A stretch of 64,000 nt of DNA from Eurosta solidaginis (GCF_040869045.1 NC_090319.1:230571832-230635831), one strand, 5' to 3'; numbered from the stretch's first letter, positions 20,745-32,779 are shown. Notes: generated from the letters alone by a model not told the origin. Numbers and translations: made by a program.

Positions 20745-20792
20745 GTGTAGCCCTTGAAGAGGCTGAAATATTCAGCGAAACGTCGGGCGAAA
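20745..20792 (+). ncRNA. Hammerhead-like motif with altered core (Penelope 3' end, copy A)
   Basis: GCCC stem I (pairing with GGGC at 20785-20788), core TTGAAGA (20754-20760), stem II GCTGAA/TTCAGC, GAAA (20777-20780), ACGT stem III and C. GAAACGTC is characteristic of Penelope-type hammerheads. The first core base, normally C3 in CTGANGA, is T here, which should impair cleavage. Copy B has the same change. Confidence 0.5.
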
Positions 20793-20954
20793 GGTAAAAT
20801 AAATCTTTATTTGTACCAGGAAATAATAGATCAGACTAGCCTACTCAAAACATACAAGTAAATAATCGAACTGATCGCAAAAAGACAACTAAAAACAATA
20901 ATTATCATTAGAAAAAAATTATTGTAGGCCGATAGGCCGATAATTACAAAAACA

Positions 20955-21090
20955 ATCGATACTTTTTATCTTTTATTTGATTCGGCATCCAAATAAAAAA
21001 TATTTTTTTTTGTTATTTGATACTTCAGCCAAATCAAAAATAGTATAACGACGTATTCGACATTCAAATCAAAGATACTTTTTATTATTT
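20955..21090 (+). repeat. AT-rich minisatellite (inner block)
   Basis: Same ATTTGATTCGGCATCC/TTCAGCCAAATCAAA unit family as at 15045-15297. Confidence 0.65.
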
Positions 21091-21954
21091 TGTGTGTATT
21101 TGATGGGGATGTCTAGCCTTACACGTCGTCCATGCTCTCTAACACCTGGTGACGTTTCGGATGCGATTTCGAACTGCGACCTTTTCCTCCCTCCTGTAAC
21201 CTGATCTCCCTTCTGGCCAAACTCTCATCGGTATCCCCTTTCCCTTTCATTCAGGGCAAAGTTTCTCATAGAGCAGGAGCTATTTTGAAGCCCAAGACCT
21301 AAAATACGTGCCTCATGCTTTATTTTATTGAATTTGGGAGTTCTAGATAAAGCAAATCGATAAACCCCGTATTTGCGAGTGTTATCCGAACCATGTTAAT
21401 TAAGCCTTTCTTTGTATACACTGTCTTTTGCAAATATCGATTTTAGTACTATACGAATTTTATTTAAGATCTACTTCTTGAATAAATGCACGAATATCTC
21501 CTAAGATATTTGTCTGATTGAAAAACACTATAAGTCGGGGTGAAAGGGCGCCAGAAGATATTTAATGGGTTGAAACCCGTTTTCGAATTTGCATATAAAA
21601 ACAGGAGATATTTTGCGTAGTACGAAAATTGTGTGCTCTTGATTTTTGAAAGGCTATAACTTCGCCAAAACTCAGGCCCAATATAATTTTTCTTATTTTT
21701 ACCTAGGCCTAGCCGACGCACTTCTGATCAGAAACCAATACACATATACCTTCTCACTAGTTTTCATCAAGATATCTCAAAATTGAGGGACTAGTTTTCG
21801 TTCGAACAGACAGCCCGACATCGCCAAATCAATTCAGATCATCATCCTGATCATGTCCGTATTTTAATCGGTGGGTCTATCTGTTCTCCTTTAAGGACTT
21901 ACAATTTCGAGACTCAGATCAAACTTAATGTACCACATACATTAGCATGATGGG
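21091..21954. other. Noncoding tail of the duplicated composite
   Basis: No gene or known element recognised. The sequence to 21913 recurs at 54690-55878, where a SINE interrupts it at the point corresponding to about 21665 here. Copy A is the empty site. Confidence 0.6.
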
Positions 21955-22235
21955 TGTAAAAAGTATCTTTGATTTGTCTGAAAAACCAAATAAAAAATTA
22001 AAATTATTTTTGATTTGGCTGAAGAATCAAATAAAAATAGTATCTTTGATTCGCCTGAAGAATCAAATAACAAATAAAAAATATTTTTTATTTGGATGCC
22101 GAATCAAATAAAAAATAAAAAGTATCTTTGATTCGCCTGAAGAATCAAATAAATAAAAAAGATTTTTTATTTGGATGCCGAATCAAATAAAAAATAAAAA
22201 GTATCTTTTATTTGAAGTTGGATTTTAAATCAAAA
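21955..22235 (-). repeat. AT-rich minisatellite (right arm, inverted)
   Basis: Units are the reverse complement of those at 15045-15297 (GGATGCCGAATCAAAT, GCCTGAAGAATCAAAT). They form the inner part of the right end of the foldback-like element. Confidence 0.7.
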
Positions 22236-22267
22236 AGGATTTAGAATCACGAAAACCAGGTTTAAAA

Positions 22268-22879
22268 TAAAAGTTTTTAAGTAAAGTTATTGCATTTTCG
22301 CAATGTATGTATTTTCGCGATCTGTAAATTTACTCAACTGTAAATAAAATCGCGAGCTGAGGAGCCTAAGACTAGACATATGCATCGAGCATTTTATAAT
22401 CCATCACGGAACTTTAGCTATTGCGAGCAGCATCTGCATCAAGAGTTTGGATAAAAAGTGTGATTCCAAGAAAATTCAGAAACTACGGAAAAAAATCTCA
22501 AAGAAGCAGTAGAAATTTTTGTCGAACAGTTAAGGCAGCCGGTTTCAATTCATGCGCGAAGAAAGCCACATGTTCTATGAACTGCCAAGCTAAGCTTTTT
22601 TTTTTCTCAGACGTTGTGGCAGCTCACTGCCCTCAAGTGGCCCGATGAAACCAGGCTAATCCTGTTTTTGTTTTTGTTTTTTATTTCGTACATACTTTGT
22701 TTTTTTTTTGTGTTTTTTTTATCCTAATTCTTATTTATGTGGTATTTATAATTTTTTGTGTTACCGAGTCTTTGAGAGGCAGTGGCTTCTTAAGCGCCGA
22801 GATCTAAAACCGCTCAGCTACAGAGAAACTCATCAGCTGAGAAATATAGATTCGCAAAATACAATAGATTAAAAGTATA
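22268..22879. other. Noncoding stretch
   Basis: AT-rich, with poly-T runs near 22590-22725. I recognise no gene. Confidence 0.45.
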
Positions 22880-23382
22880 AATATACTTTTTTAATTATTA
22901 AGAGAAGATATAACCGTCTTTTTTATGGCAAAGAGCGAGCCCGAATCATCAATTATACTCGAGTGAGGGTTATAATCTTCACACAAACATAGAAAAGGTT
23001 CGTGTAGTTGGAAATTTCTTCTGCATTGTTTGAGAATTATAGGTTTATAATGCCTTGAAACTCGGCCTGGAACATTCAAGTTTACTTCGTTCAAAAGAAA
23101 TGGGCTTGAAATCGAGCCATAAATAGTACACCTAGCATTTCTCTACTTGCAAGGGTAGGCAGATTTATTAGTTTTAATCGATTAGTGTAAGGAGGAAGAT
23201 TATACGGAGAGTCCCATTGAAGATTTCTCAAGGCGAAAAGTAAAAACTGTTTTTGAATTGATTCTAGTCTATCCACATGAACTTGATAACACGGATTCCA
23301 AATTATCGATATTCTAATATCGGCCACCGTGGTGTGATGGTAGCGTGCTACGCCTACCACACAGTATGCCCTGGGTTCACAC

Positions 23383-26095
23383 TAGAGATGCCACGAATAG
23401 TGAATTGGCCGAATACCGAATATTCGGCAACGCTGTCCGCCGAAGCGCCGAATATTCGGCACGAAATACATGCTTGTAGGGGCGTTAGCTGAATTAAGAC
23501 AAGTCGCAACCTCTTTTCCTCGTTGCGTTGGCGTGGCAGGCCCCGACGGCGCGCGCACGTGGCGATGTGCAAGCAAACACTACACAGCGCGTGCGAGTAT
23601 TAGTTTCAATTTTCTATTGCGAGTAAATCACGTCACGGAACGATTTATCAGTATATAAATAATACATAAAATAAGACGTAATTACTATTTTGCTAAGAAG
23701 TTTGTTCCTTAGTTAATTTTCAATTGCTTGTTCATTAAAAGGCTTATAAAATGACACCAATTAATAAAAAATCGCCCATATGGGAATATTATAACATTTG
23801 TAGTGAAAATAATAAACTGGCCCAGTGTTTGCTATGTAGCATCAAAATATCAAGAAGCGGAGAAGGAAAGAAAGCAAGTAAGTAAAACTTTAAGTTAATT
23901 TAATAGTTTTAAATAGTTTTATTCACTTAATACGTTTACGTAAACTACTTACTTACTTGTTGTACTGTACCTACTTGTAGATACTTACAAAATCGATTTT
24001 TTATTGCCCAAGTTGTTTCGGAATGAAGTTTTAGGAGAAATTATTTATTTATGTTTATTCGATTTCATACAAGATAGACAAGGGAAATAAAATAACTTTT
24101 TAATTATAATTAATTTTAGTTTTTTTATTTACAGCTACAACCTCTTAAAAAAAAACCATCTTAAAACCAAACACGCTGCCCAATACGCTGCTTTAATTAA
24201 TGTTCCATCGACAAGTGGCAGCAACACGGGCGGTACTTTTACTTCTACTGGATCCGAGATGCCAGCAGTGCCTGGAACGTCCAGATCAAAGGAAAGGAAG
24301 CTAACCCTGAAGGAAACATCAGAAAGGAAATTGCTCTGGGATATTAATGATCCGAAATCAATAAAATATCATTACTTGATTGGCGAAATGATTGCTTTAG
24401 ACAGCGAGCCATTGTCACATGTTGAACGAATTGGATTCCAGAGGCTTATGGTAAACGCTTTGCCCCATTATAAAATACCTGGGCGCATTTAGATGACCGA
24501 GAAAGTTATTCCTGATATATACAACAGAATTTGTGTAAAATAGAAGCCAGTATTTCGCAGGCAGCAGCATTATCAGTGAAATCTGATATATGGACATGCC
24601 AGCACAATAACGAGAGCTTTCTGAGCTTTACTGCGCACTGGATATCTCCAGAGTTCATTCTGGAACATGGCGTTTATGTGAGCCGGGAAATTATTTCATC
24701 CCGGCTCACATTCTGGTATCAATATTGCAAAAGAACTCAATGCTATTACCGAAGATGGAATATTCCTCAATCCAAGATCCATTTGCTTGTCCATGATAGT
24801 GGCTCTAATACGATAAAAGGTGTGCGAGATGCAGGATATGATTCAGGCAGGTGCTTTATTCATTCACTGCAACGAGCTATAGAGGAGTCACTAAAATCTC
24901 AACCAGAAGTACTACAGATGATAGCTGCTGCGAGACGAATTGTTACCAATTTTAATCATTCTGGCTTAGCAGAGCAGAAACTTAAATCCATTCAACAAGA
25001 ACTTAACTTGCCAAACCGCCAACTAGTACAAGATGTGAGCACACGCTGGAATTCTACGTATTATTTAATGGAGCGATTATTAGAACAAAAGCGGGCTGTC
25101 TCCTTGTACATAACAGATCATGAAACTTTAATAAATCTGACGCACGCTCAATGGGAACTATTGGAACAATGTATCAAACTCCTCAAACCATTCGAAGAGA
25201 TTAGAAAAATAACCAGCTCAGGTATCTCTTGCATCTCTGAAGTGATTCCACATGCAGTAACTGTATTAAAATATCTGGGAAAAGCAGAGACAGCAGAAAG
25301 TACCAAATTTAGTATCAATGAGATCTTCACTGCAAGGCGAGCTTGAAAGGCGATTCACCTTCGATGAAAAAAACAAATATCTAGTTGCTACTTTTCTGGA
25401 TCCTCGCTTCAAAACGAGTTTCCTAGGATTGATTCAAGCAGAAAGAGCAAGACAAAAGATTCTTCTAGAAGCTCTGAAAATAAGTTGTGATGAATCTAGT
25501 AGTACCGATGACGTTCTTCTCCAGTTCATAAGAAAAGAAACTTGAATGAAAATGATAGGACTACTGAAATACACGACAGTTTCTGGAACTGCTTTGAGGA
25601 AATCGCTACAGATAATATACGCAATGCTAATGAAGGGGAGGACGTGGAGAAGAATGCTGTCACAAACGAGTTGGATTTTTATTTGAAAACAGTTCGCCTA
25701 GATCGCAAGGCCGATCCTTACAAGTAGTGGTGAGTAAACGAAAAACAATACCCAAACCTTTCGAAATTTGCTAAAATTTATCTTTCTTCTCCTCGAAGTA
25801 GCGTGTATAGTGAGAGGTTATTTTCTGAGGCTGGTAACATTTACGATGAAAAGTGTAATCGTTTGCTACCCATAAATGCTGAAAAGCTTGTTTTTATCCA
25901 TCATAACTTACCACTGATTAATTTTAAATACTAAAGTGTTGTAATTTGGAAATAAATACATAATTTTTAGTAATATAACGTGTCTTTTTTATTTGATTTG
26001 GTATAGTACGTATTATTCGGCCGAATACCGAATAGCAAAAAAGTGGCCGAATAGGCCGAATACCGAATAGTTGCCGAATATTCGTGAGAACTCTA
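23383..26095 (+). mobile_element. hAT DNA transposon (BED-finger type) inserted in the SINE
   Basis: The 2713-bp element is bounded by a perfect 8-bp duplication GTTCACAC (23375-23382 and 26096-26103), which in both places is the SINE B box. Its ends are imperfect inverted repeats starting TAGAG (TAGAGATGCCACGAATA; TAGAGTTCTCACGAATA read inward from the right). Subterminal copies of GGCCGAATACCGAATA and GCCGAATATTCGGC occur near both ends (23405-23462, 26020-26085), as in other hATs where they bind transposase. It encodes a degenerate transposase. Confidence 0.92.
23751..25934 (+). pseudogene. hAT transposase gene with BED finger, one intron, several disruptions
   Basis: Exon 1 (23751-23877) starts at ATG and encodes the first half of a BED finger (WEYYNICSENNKLAQCLLC). 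GTAAGT at 23878 and TTTATTTACAG ending 24134 fit an intron. Exon 2 resumes with KKNHLKTKHAAQYAAL, the rest of the finger, after a small frame-changing gap. Then come the catalytic region (HDSGSNTIKGVRDAGYDSGR at about 24795, DVSTRWNSTYYLMERLLEQK at about 25035), LVATFLDPRFKTSFL (25380) and the dimerisation domain SSVYSERLFSEAGNIYDEK (25800-25860), ending at TAA 25932-25934. Stops at 24490, 24541 and 25725-25735 and frameshifts near 25320 and 25540 inactivate it. Confidence 0.85.
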
Positions 26096-28312
26096 GTTCA
26101 CACCCCGGGCAAAGCAACATCAATTTTAGAAATAAGGTTTTTCAATTGGAAGAAAATTTTTCTAAGCGGGGTCTCCCCTCAGCAGTGTTTGGCAAGCGCT
26201 TCGGGTGTATTTCTGCCATGAAAAGCTCTCAGTGAAAACTCATCTGCCTTGCAGATACCGTTCGGAGTCGGCATAAAACATGTAGGTCCCGTCCGGCCAA
26301 TTTGCAAGAGGAGCACGACGCAAATTGGAAGAGAAGCTCGGCCTTAGATCTCTTCTGAGGTTATCGCGCCTTACATTTTTTTTATTTATTTATTCTAATA
26401 TCGGCCTCACCAATGATGCAAAAAGGGTTTTTGTAACGTAAGGATCACTAAACAGTTTTGCCCATCGTTTCACAAATGCTAAAACTCCTCTCGCTTTATT
26501 GACTGTGGCATTAATATGAGGGTTGAAATTAAGTTTGCAATTCATTGTAACTCCCAAGTCGACAAAAACATCAACGCTTTCCAGAGTTTGGCCATTAATT
26601 GTGTAGGAAGCTGGCTGTATGTTCCCACGTGAAAAACACATGGATTTACATTTTTCTATGTTGAGAGGCATACAATTCGCATTACACCAAGTAACTAAAC
26701 GATTTAAATCCGCCTGGAGTACAGAACGTTCTTCAACCGACGCGTATGACTTAAAAAGTTTTACGTCGTCTGCATACATTAAAATTTTAGAATATTTTAT
26801 AGTTGTGGAAACATCGTTTATAAACATCAGAAACAGAATAGGACCGAGATGGCTGCCCAGAGGCACACCGGAGGGAACATCGATGACATTCAAACAAATA
26901 TTTTTAAAAATTACTCTTTGAGTTCTACCGCAAAGATAGGAGGAGATCCAGCGAGTTAGGCCAGGTTGAAAACCAAGCAATTTGAGTTTATAAACATGTA
27001 ATGAGTGGCGTACTTTGTCGAATGCTTTGCTGAAATGTATATAGTGTATATAACGTCGGTATGATGATTGTTTCCAAACCCATTAAAGACGTGAGTTTTA
27101 AATTCAAGCAAATTGGTTGTGGTTAATTTGGCTCTACAAAACCCATTCTGAGAACTATTAGAACATCTTCAGGCAACAAATGTGGCGCATATATTGAGTT
27201 ACTAGAATGGAGCTCATACGGATAATTTTTAGGTGATGAATAAACTACAGCAGAGTAATTAGAGTGAAAGAATTGAGCGAAGAAGTTTGCAATCTCTTGA
27301 TCGTCGCTGGAAATGCTATTTCCAAACTTCATGGCAGAAGGAAACCCGTCAGTGCTGCGTTTAGAATTTACGAAATTATAAAAAGACTTCGGGTTGCAAA
27401 TAATGTTTCTTTTAATTTTACATATTTAAGCTTTATAACACTTTTTATTAAGTTCAAAATACTTATGACGGAAAGTAGCGTACTGTGCATAATCAGAATA
27501 TAAACCGGTTCTCTTATATAATTTGAATAAACCTGATTTCTTATTTTTTAAAGCTTTTAAGTCTTTAGTAAACCAGGCTTGCACTGGTTCAATGTACGAG
27601 CATGTGCGTTTGGGCACATGTTTTTCAAATAAAGTATAAATGGTTTTATTAAAACGTAAAACGTTTTGCTCTACATCCTCTTTATATCGAGGCCACGTTA
27701 TCTCAGAAAGCTCTTTATTTAAATTGTTGAAATTAGTTTTAGAAAAATCAAAGCATCTGGTAGAGACACGTGTTTTGTTGGTGCAGCCGACTTCGTTGCT
27801 TATGATTTCGTAAGTTATCTCAAGAGAAGGATGGTAAACGTCTTCTGGCAAAACAAGAGGTTCACACCGATTTATAGAGAATTTAGATATGTCGTCAACA
27901 AATGCTAAGCCTAAGAATATTCCATACTTATTCGGAAAGAAGTTGATCTGGTTAAGGCAAAGATCAGTAATTCCATCCAAAAAGTCATTGATAGTCTTGG
28001 ATGATACGGGGACAATATTGCGATCAACGGTATTCCAAGATATATGTGGCAGGTTAAAGTCGCCTAAAACCATCATTGAGTCGGTGGGCTTTATCATCGA
28101 ATTGACTGATTGTAATAGTGAAATATGGTGCATATACACTGATAGATCAGAAGACGGTGGAATATAGCAAACGGCTAAGTAAATGTGACCCCGGCCTAGT
28201 AAGATTCGGATGCATTGAAACTCGATGGAATCAACTTCGGCTAAATTAACATCTTCAGATGGAATTGAAAAATGTACAGCTAGCAAGACACCACCTCCGG
28301 TCCTATTTAAGA

Positions 28313-30518
28313 AAAGAAATAAACAATATATAAAATGAATACAAAATAAACAATATACAGTAAAAAATTTAGTTGATATCAGTTTAACTATTAGAACTTG
28401 CTTTCAACATGTTTGAGAAACTCTAAATTTTTCCATGTATGAATGTTCCAACTTTAAATATGTAAATGTTCAAAAGTTACTTCAGAATTTCTTTAATACT
28501 CTAGCGATAATTTCTAATAATTTGGGGAATCATACGTATATAAAAGTTAATACATAGTCATGCAAAACAAAAAAAAATACATAAAATTAGAGGAAACAAG
28601 TAAGGAAGGCTAAGTTCGGGTGTAACCGAACATTACATACTCAGCTAAGAGCTTTGGAGACAAAATAAGGGAAAGTCACCATGTAGGATATACCGTAGTA
28701 CAAGGCAGAAAACGTTTTTTTTAATTTCCTCATTTTTATTTCCTGCTGCATTGAGTTTTTTGTATTGCGCTTAGTTAGCCACCACTGTTCGTAGGTACAA
28801 GTGTTGCTTAACAAAACATATGTCAAAAACAGGTGATACTGAACTTACTTATCGACTCATCTGGGCAAATGTAGGTCAAAAACTATTTCCGCGATAAGCT
28901 CTCGACCTTTTCCTATGGAGTTTCGGTATGGTCAACATCGTGGTCGCGGCAAAGTTTCATGTTTTAAATAAAAAAAAAAAAAAAATCGGAGTGAATATTT
29001 AGATTTATAAAAGTTTAAATATTTAAAATATTAAAGTTGTGCGACATATATAAGCATCAATTAAGTTTGATTTTATATAAAGTTTGACTATTTTGTGTTC
29101 GATTCAAACAATATAAACCGATTATTCGCCAAGTCCGTGCGATTAAATAAAACGTCTAATTTTAATAACTCTCCTGTCGCCAATTGTTAGCAAGAGAAGT
29201 CCAGTCCGACTCGAGCAGAAATACGTACATAATATATATGGTAAGTCTTAATGTTTTATTTAAACCCTTTTATCCCTTGCTTGACTTTAAATTGTGTGGT
29301 GTTAAAAGTTAAAATAAACTTGTAATAGAGCGGTATCGGTTTCTTCCGCAAATTCTTTCCACAAGAAAACGAACACCACATTTTTCTGAAAATTTATTTG
29401 CCAACATATTTTGCATCATATGCATGTGGGTTGCTTATGCGAATCGCAAGCAACCCTCCCTTTATACTTCACCCGCATTCCGCTTCCTCGGTGACAAGCT
29501 TCAAATCATCACCAGTTCCTGAAAATCTACATGCCCCTGATCTTCATCTAGGCCGTACATAAAATCTCGTCTTAACATACTTTCATCATCGGTGGAGTTT
29601 TCAAAACCCCTAAACATATAAGGAAATTCGAATTATAAAACTAAATTTAAAATTAGATTTTTAGTATACAAGAGTTCAAACTCGAAGAAGCGAATTCTTC
29701 TTCTTCGTTAGTTTAGGTTTAGAAACATAAATTTAGATACATAAAATGTTGCAAAGAAACTTGATTTAATTTAAAAAGTTAATGAAATAACTAATATTTT
29801 TAGACTAGCAGCTAGGCTTAAAGAAAACCTTAAGGAGATTTAGGCCCCTTGGCTAACTTCGAAAAGTTGGTCAAAATGCATTACATACCAAAGTGTAGTT
29901 AGCTAAACCCAACATATAATATTCTTTGTTGTTTTTGTTGCACAGCAGACTCTCAAGCATTTTACGATGAAACAAACGTGAGTGAAGTGAACATGTTTGA
30001 GAGAGCTGTATGATGCAAGATGAGCAAATGTTGTATGACATTTTTCGATGCAACCATTTATTAACAATTTTATGATGCGGTTCAATGGTTTTTGGTATGG
30101 TATTGTTTGAAGAGTGTGTTTGGTATGCCATCGTTCGTAGCAACAATTTACTATAGATATTTTTCTTAACTGAGTTCTCTTCATAATACTTTAATATTGG
30201 TAAACATGGTTGCCAACATTTGCGGTTAGCTAATATTATTAAGTCATTTTGTTTTGATAATTTAAAACAATTATATTTTGTAGTTTGCTTAGGAAATATT
30301 TTAATTCTTATTTAAGGAATGAAAACAAGCAAGAAGGCCTTCGAAGCTAGGTAGAAATGCTATCATATATAAAGATGAATTTATTTATGATTACCTAATG
30401 CCCCATATACATACCTCTGTAAATTTACCAAATTGTTAATATTGTATTTTTATTATATATACATTCACTCAAATGCCTGTACATACATATATACGTACAC
30501 GTGTACATAAATAGATAT
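28313..30518. other. Mostly noncoding AT-rich region; possible small exon and short repeats
   Basis: At 28603-28640 the GGCTAAGTTCGGGTGTAACCGAAC motif, a short hairpin, looks like a dispersed repeat. On the minus strand, 29613-29509 reads ENSTDDESMLRR and ends in a stop, preceded by a TATGTTTAG acceptor-like site; it could be a terminal exon, family unknown. No other gene recognised. Confidence 0.35.
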
Positions 30519-31065
30519 TGTGACGAATTTACTGCAATTCCCCTTATTTGCAATCTTCTGCTAACGTTCGAATCACTAAACTGTTGAATAAATAACTCCA
30601 ATATTGAATAATGGAAAAATGGCCTTTATTAAAGTACTTCACAATAAATAACTCTACTGCTATTGCTCGCCAGATAGCGTCTTAATCAAAACTGCTTAAT
30701 TGAAACTGACTCTAGCGCCTCTATCTGTCGTTGCCTTTTATACTCTTTGATTTCCTCGTTCGCATCTTCTAGACGCTTCCATTTCCAGAATATACTAGTT
30801 GGCCATCAGCTATCAAATTTCGCAGCTGTAACTACAATTGCAGGATTTTATAGCTTCTCTCATTGCATACTTTCGGGAGTATCTCAGATATATGCATGTG
30901 GTTGTGCGTTGCTTCTCAGCTGCGTATACGTACATATGTGTAGACATAATGATTTATTCGTTTATGTGGATACATAATGATTGATTTATGGATGTGCATA
31001 CAAGGCGCTGCTTAGCATCGGCTTAGAGATGGCAGTACCCCTTAGTGTTGCTAATATTCGTAACA
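30519..31065 (-). repeat. LTR of a Ty3/gypsy-like element (its 3' LTR)
   Basis: Termini TGTGACGAAT...ATTCGTAACA form a TG...CA pair with near-perfect terminal inverted repeats. It is directly preceded, on the minus strand, by the purine-rich AGGTGGAGGGCAG (31078-31066), a polypurine tract, and by integrase C-terminal coding sequence. No matching 5' LTR lies in the window. Confidence 0.75.
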
Positions 31066-32500
31066 CTGCCCTCCACCTAAGTCTGATCGTCCCGATCCGA
31101 CAAATCTCTCGAGCTAACCGCTGCTAGCCTCTCCAAATGAATCACCCTTCTCATTCGTGGTTTCCCAATTATTTGTATGCGGTAGATGACATCACTGATC
31201 CCCTTCACAAATCTGTACGAGCCTTCCCCAATGCACCGATATTTGGATGGAACACCTTCCCGCAGGTGAGGGTTGTATAGCAGTACTAAATCTCCCTCCA
31301 GGAAACCTTCCGAATTATTTTCCTTGTCGTACCTGTGTTTTATCTTACTACTCATTATCCTGGATCGTTCCCTCGCACTCTGTTGTTTGGCCAATGAACT
31401 ACTTCGTAGAGCTTGCGCTTTACGGATTGGCTTCGCATAATCAGTATCGTTCCCACGTTTCACAACAGTAGTGCGCCCCGGCTTGAAACTACCCTCGCAT
31501 TCTTTCTTGGAAATTCGTTCCTTTCTGTTTTGTGCGTCCATTAGGGGTTTTCAGTGCCAGTGTTTCTCTCGCAGGTAATTTTGATTTCGCTTTATTTGCC
31601 CCATTCGATCTATCAACCTTCACCTTTGACTTTCGTGGTCTTTGTCGAGTCTTCTCCACCAGTACCCGATTACTGCTGAACCCTTTCTCCAAACTGAAGT
31701 TAAGTGGCACATCCTTGTTCTTATAGCGCATAATCTTTCTCCGCATATCGATCCTGATGTCATGTTCAACTAAGAAGTCCACTCCCAATATGACTTCATC
31801 AACAATCTCTGCCACAACGAGTTTGTGTAGAACCATGACCTCCCCAATTAATACCTCACATACCAATTCTCCTTGGACTTGGTTATACTCGCCAGTGACC
31901 GTACGCAACCTTGCTCAAGGTAACGGTTTTACTCTCCTGTTGACCAAGTCAGATCGGATTAAGGAATTAGATGCGCCCGTATCTACATTCAGTACACGCT
32001 CCTTGCCATCCAGCTTTCCTTCGACGGCAAGACTGCTCGATTTTCTTCCATTTTGCGACACAGATATCACAGGACATTCAATAGCTGGGGCAAGTTTGCG
32101 TTCTTTACATCTGACACGCTCTTACTCATCTCCTCCAACTTTGCGTTTACGGCCACCCACATTGTTGGAACTATTAGGACCAAGATCGCAATGCCGTGCA
32201 ATGTGACCGGGCTTCCCGCATTTGAAGCATTTGATAACTCTTTCACTCCGCTTTTGCGATCCTTTCAGCGCCTCCAATATTGCGTCTACCCACTCTGGCC
32301 TTTCTACTTCCACACGGCGTGCTTTGAAAACTGGCTTACACAGAAGCGACGCTGTTTCCTGTGTGCAAAATAAATTATCCTGTTTGACCATTGACTGTGG
32401 AGAGCAGTCCTGTGTGATGACCATGTAAAAGAATCCACGAAGGCTAAATGCCTTAAAGATAGGCGTTCACGTTTGCTACAATCCAAGAGAAAAATATATG
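31066..32500 (-). pseudogene. Internally deleted Ty3/gypsy element: nucleocapsid, protease, integrase C-terminus
   Basis: Minus strand: 32424-32122 contains a CCHC knuckle (CFKCGKPGHIARHC), the nucleocapsid end of gag. Then a retropepsin follows at about 32010-31700 (VDTGASNSLIRSDL, LGVDFLVEHDIRID), split by a stop near 31915. It runs through a basic linker straight into the integrase C-terminal domain at 31541-31077 (SKIKHRYDKENN, GDLVLLYNPHLREGVPSKY, VIHLERLAAV). RT, RNase H and the integrase catalytic core are absent, a loss of roughly 3 kb in the typical layout. Its 5' side ends at the hammerhead array. Confidence 0.78.
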
Positions 32501-32719
32501 CAAATTTACATTAGTTAGTACATCTCCAACTCATCGTCGAGATGCCACCTCAATTTTATACTTTTTTTAATTTTCATTTCATATTTGAGAAAGATCGTGA
32601 ATATGTAGGAATTTGTGAATTTATGTATTTAATTAGCGAGCTTTGCTCATATTGCTTTATACAATGGTTTTTGTAATTGATATTAGAGAAAAATTGTAAG
32701 TTTACAAATGGCGATGGTT

Positions 32720-32760
32720 ACTAGGACATGTTTCTGAATTTCACTTCTTCATCAGCTAGC
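32720..32760 (-). ncRNA. Hammerhead ribozyme motif (array, minus-strand unit)
   Basis: Minus strand: GCTAG stem I (32760-32756), CTGATGA (32755-32749), GAA/TTC stem II, GAAA, ACATGT stem III, cleavage triplet GTC (32727-32725), then CTAGT closing stem I. Same as the plus-strand copies. Confidence 0.6.
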
Positions 32761-32779
32761 TTTTCGGGAGCTGAGCGTT

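Larger units (their letters stand above)
15298..20940 (+). mobile_element. Penelope-like element (copy A), interrupted by an RTE
   Basis: Components in order: an inverted pair of terminal sequences (15298-15638), a SINE, a terminal repeat with hammerhead motif (about 16170-16340), the C-terminal part of the RT-EN ORF (16345-17221) and a 3' end with another hammerhead-like motif (20745-20792) plus a last piece of terminal sequence (about 20890-20930). An RTE at 17241-20583 separates ORF and 3' end. Ribozyme motifs in the terminal repeats are a known Penelope feature. Most of RT is absent; the element is dead. Confidence 0.72.
13522..21913. repeat. Segmental duplication, copy A
   Basis: About 8.4 kb shared with 39490-55878, in the same orientation and order: LOA fragment, AT minisatellite, Penelope, SINE, RTE, unique tail. 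Both copies carry the RTE at the same Penelope site with the same target duplication, so the nest formed before duplication. Similarity starts at CCATTGTCTTTCC and ends at TTTCGAGAC in both copies. Confidence 0.85.
15032..22259. mobile_element. hAT-like foldback element with AT-minisatellite inverted ends, hosting nested insertions
   Basis: The left end CAGGGTTGCGTGATT (15032) and the right end AATCACGAAAACCAG (to 22259) are imperfect inverted repeats, and are flanked by GTTTAAAG (15024-15031) and GTTTAAAA (22260-22267), a 7/8-match 8-bp duplication as expected for hAT. Inside each end lies an AT minisatellite in opposite orientation (15045-15297 and 21955-22235). No transposase of its own is seen, so it would be nonautonomous; Penelope, RTE and SINE sequences lie within it. 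The flanking LOA sequence is shared by copy B, whose left end is at 49071. Assignment is inference from ends and duplication. Confidence 0.5.
23326..26390 (+). mobile_element. tRNA-derived SINE inserted in Jockey, itself interrupted by hAT
   Basis: SINE halves 23326-23382 and 26104-26390 are flanked by a perfect 16-bp duplication TATTCTAATATCGGCC (23310-23325 and 26391-26406). The tRNA-like head is before the hAT and the body and TTTATTT tail after it. Excluding the hAT the SINE is about 350 bp. Confidence 0.9.
22880..28312 (-). mobile_element. Jockey-like non-LTR retrotransposon, split by a SINE
   Basis: Minus-strand order: endonuclease (NRTGGGVLLAV at about 28305, YLAVCYIPPSSD, MVLGDFNLPHISW, 28310-27430), RT (KNPKSFYNFVNSKR-like at about 27390, then SGVPLGSHLGPILF and ILMYADDVKLF at about 26880-26750, GVTMNCKLNFNPHI), and, after the SINE, the C-terminus (SIIWNPCYQVHVDRLESIQK, RLKLINLPTLASRE, 23310-23095, to about 22890). 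Frameshifts occur near 27330, 27000 and 23095. ORF1 and the start of the endonuclease are missing, so it is 5'-truncated. The YADD catalytic box is intact but the ORF is not. Confidence 0.82.

Noticed and set aside
24259..24492. Separate 77-codon gene
   Set aside because: It is the part of the hAT transposase between the BED finger and the core, ended by a secondary stop.
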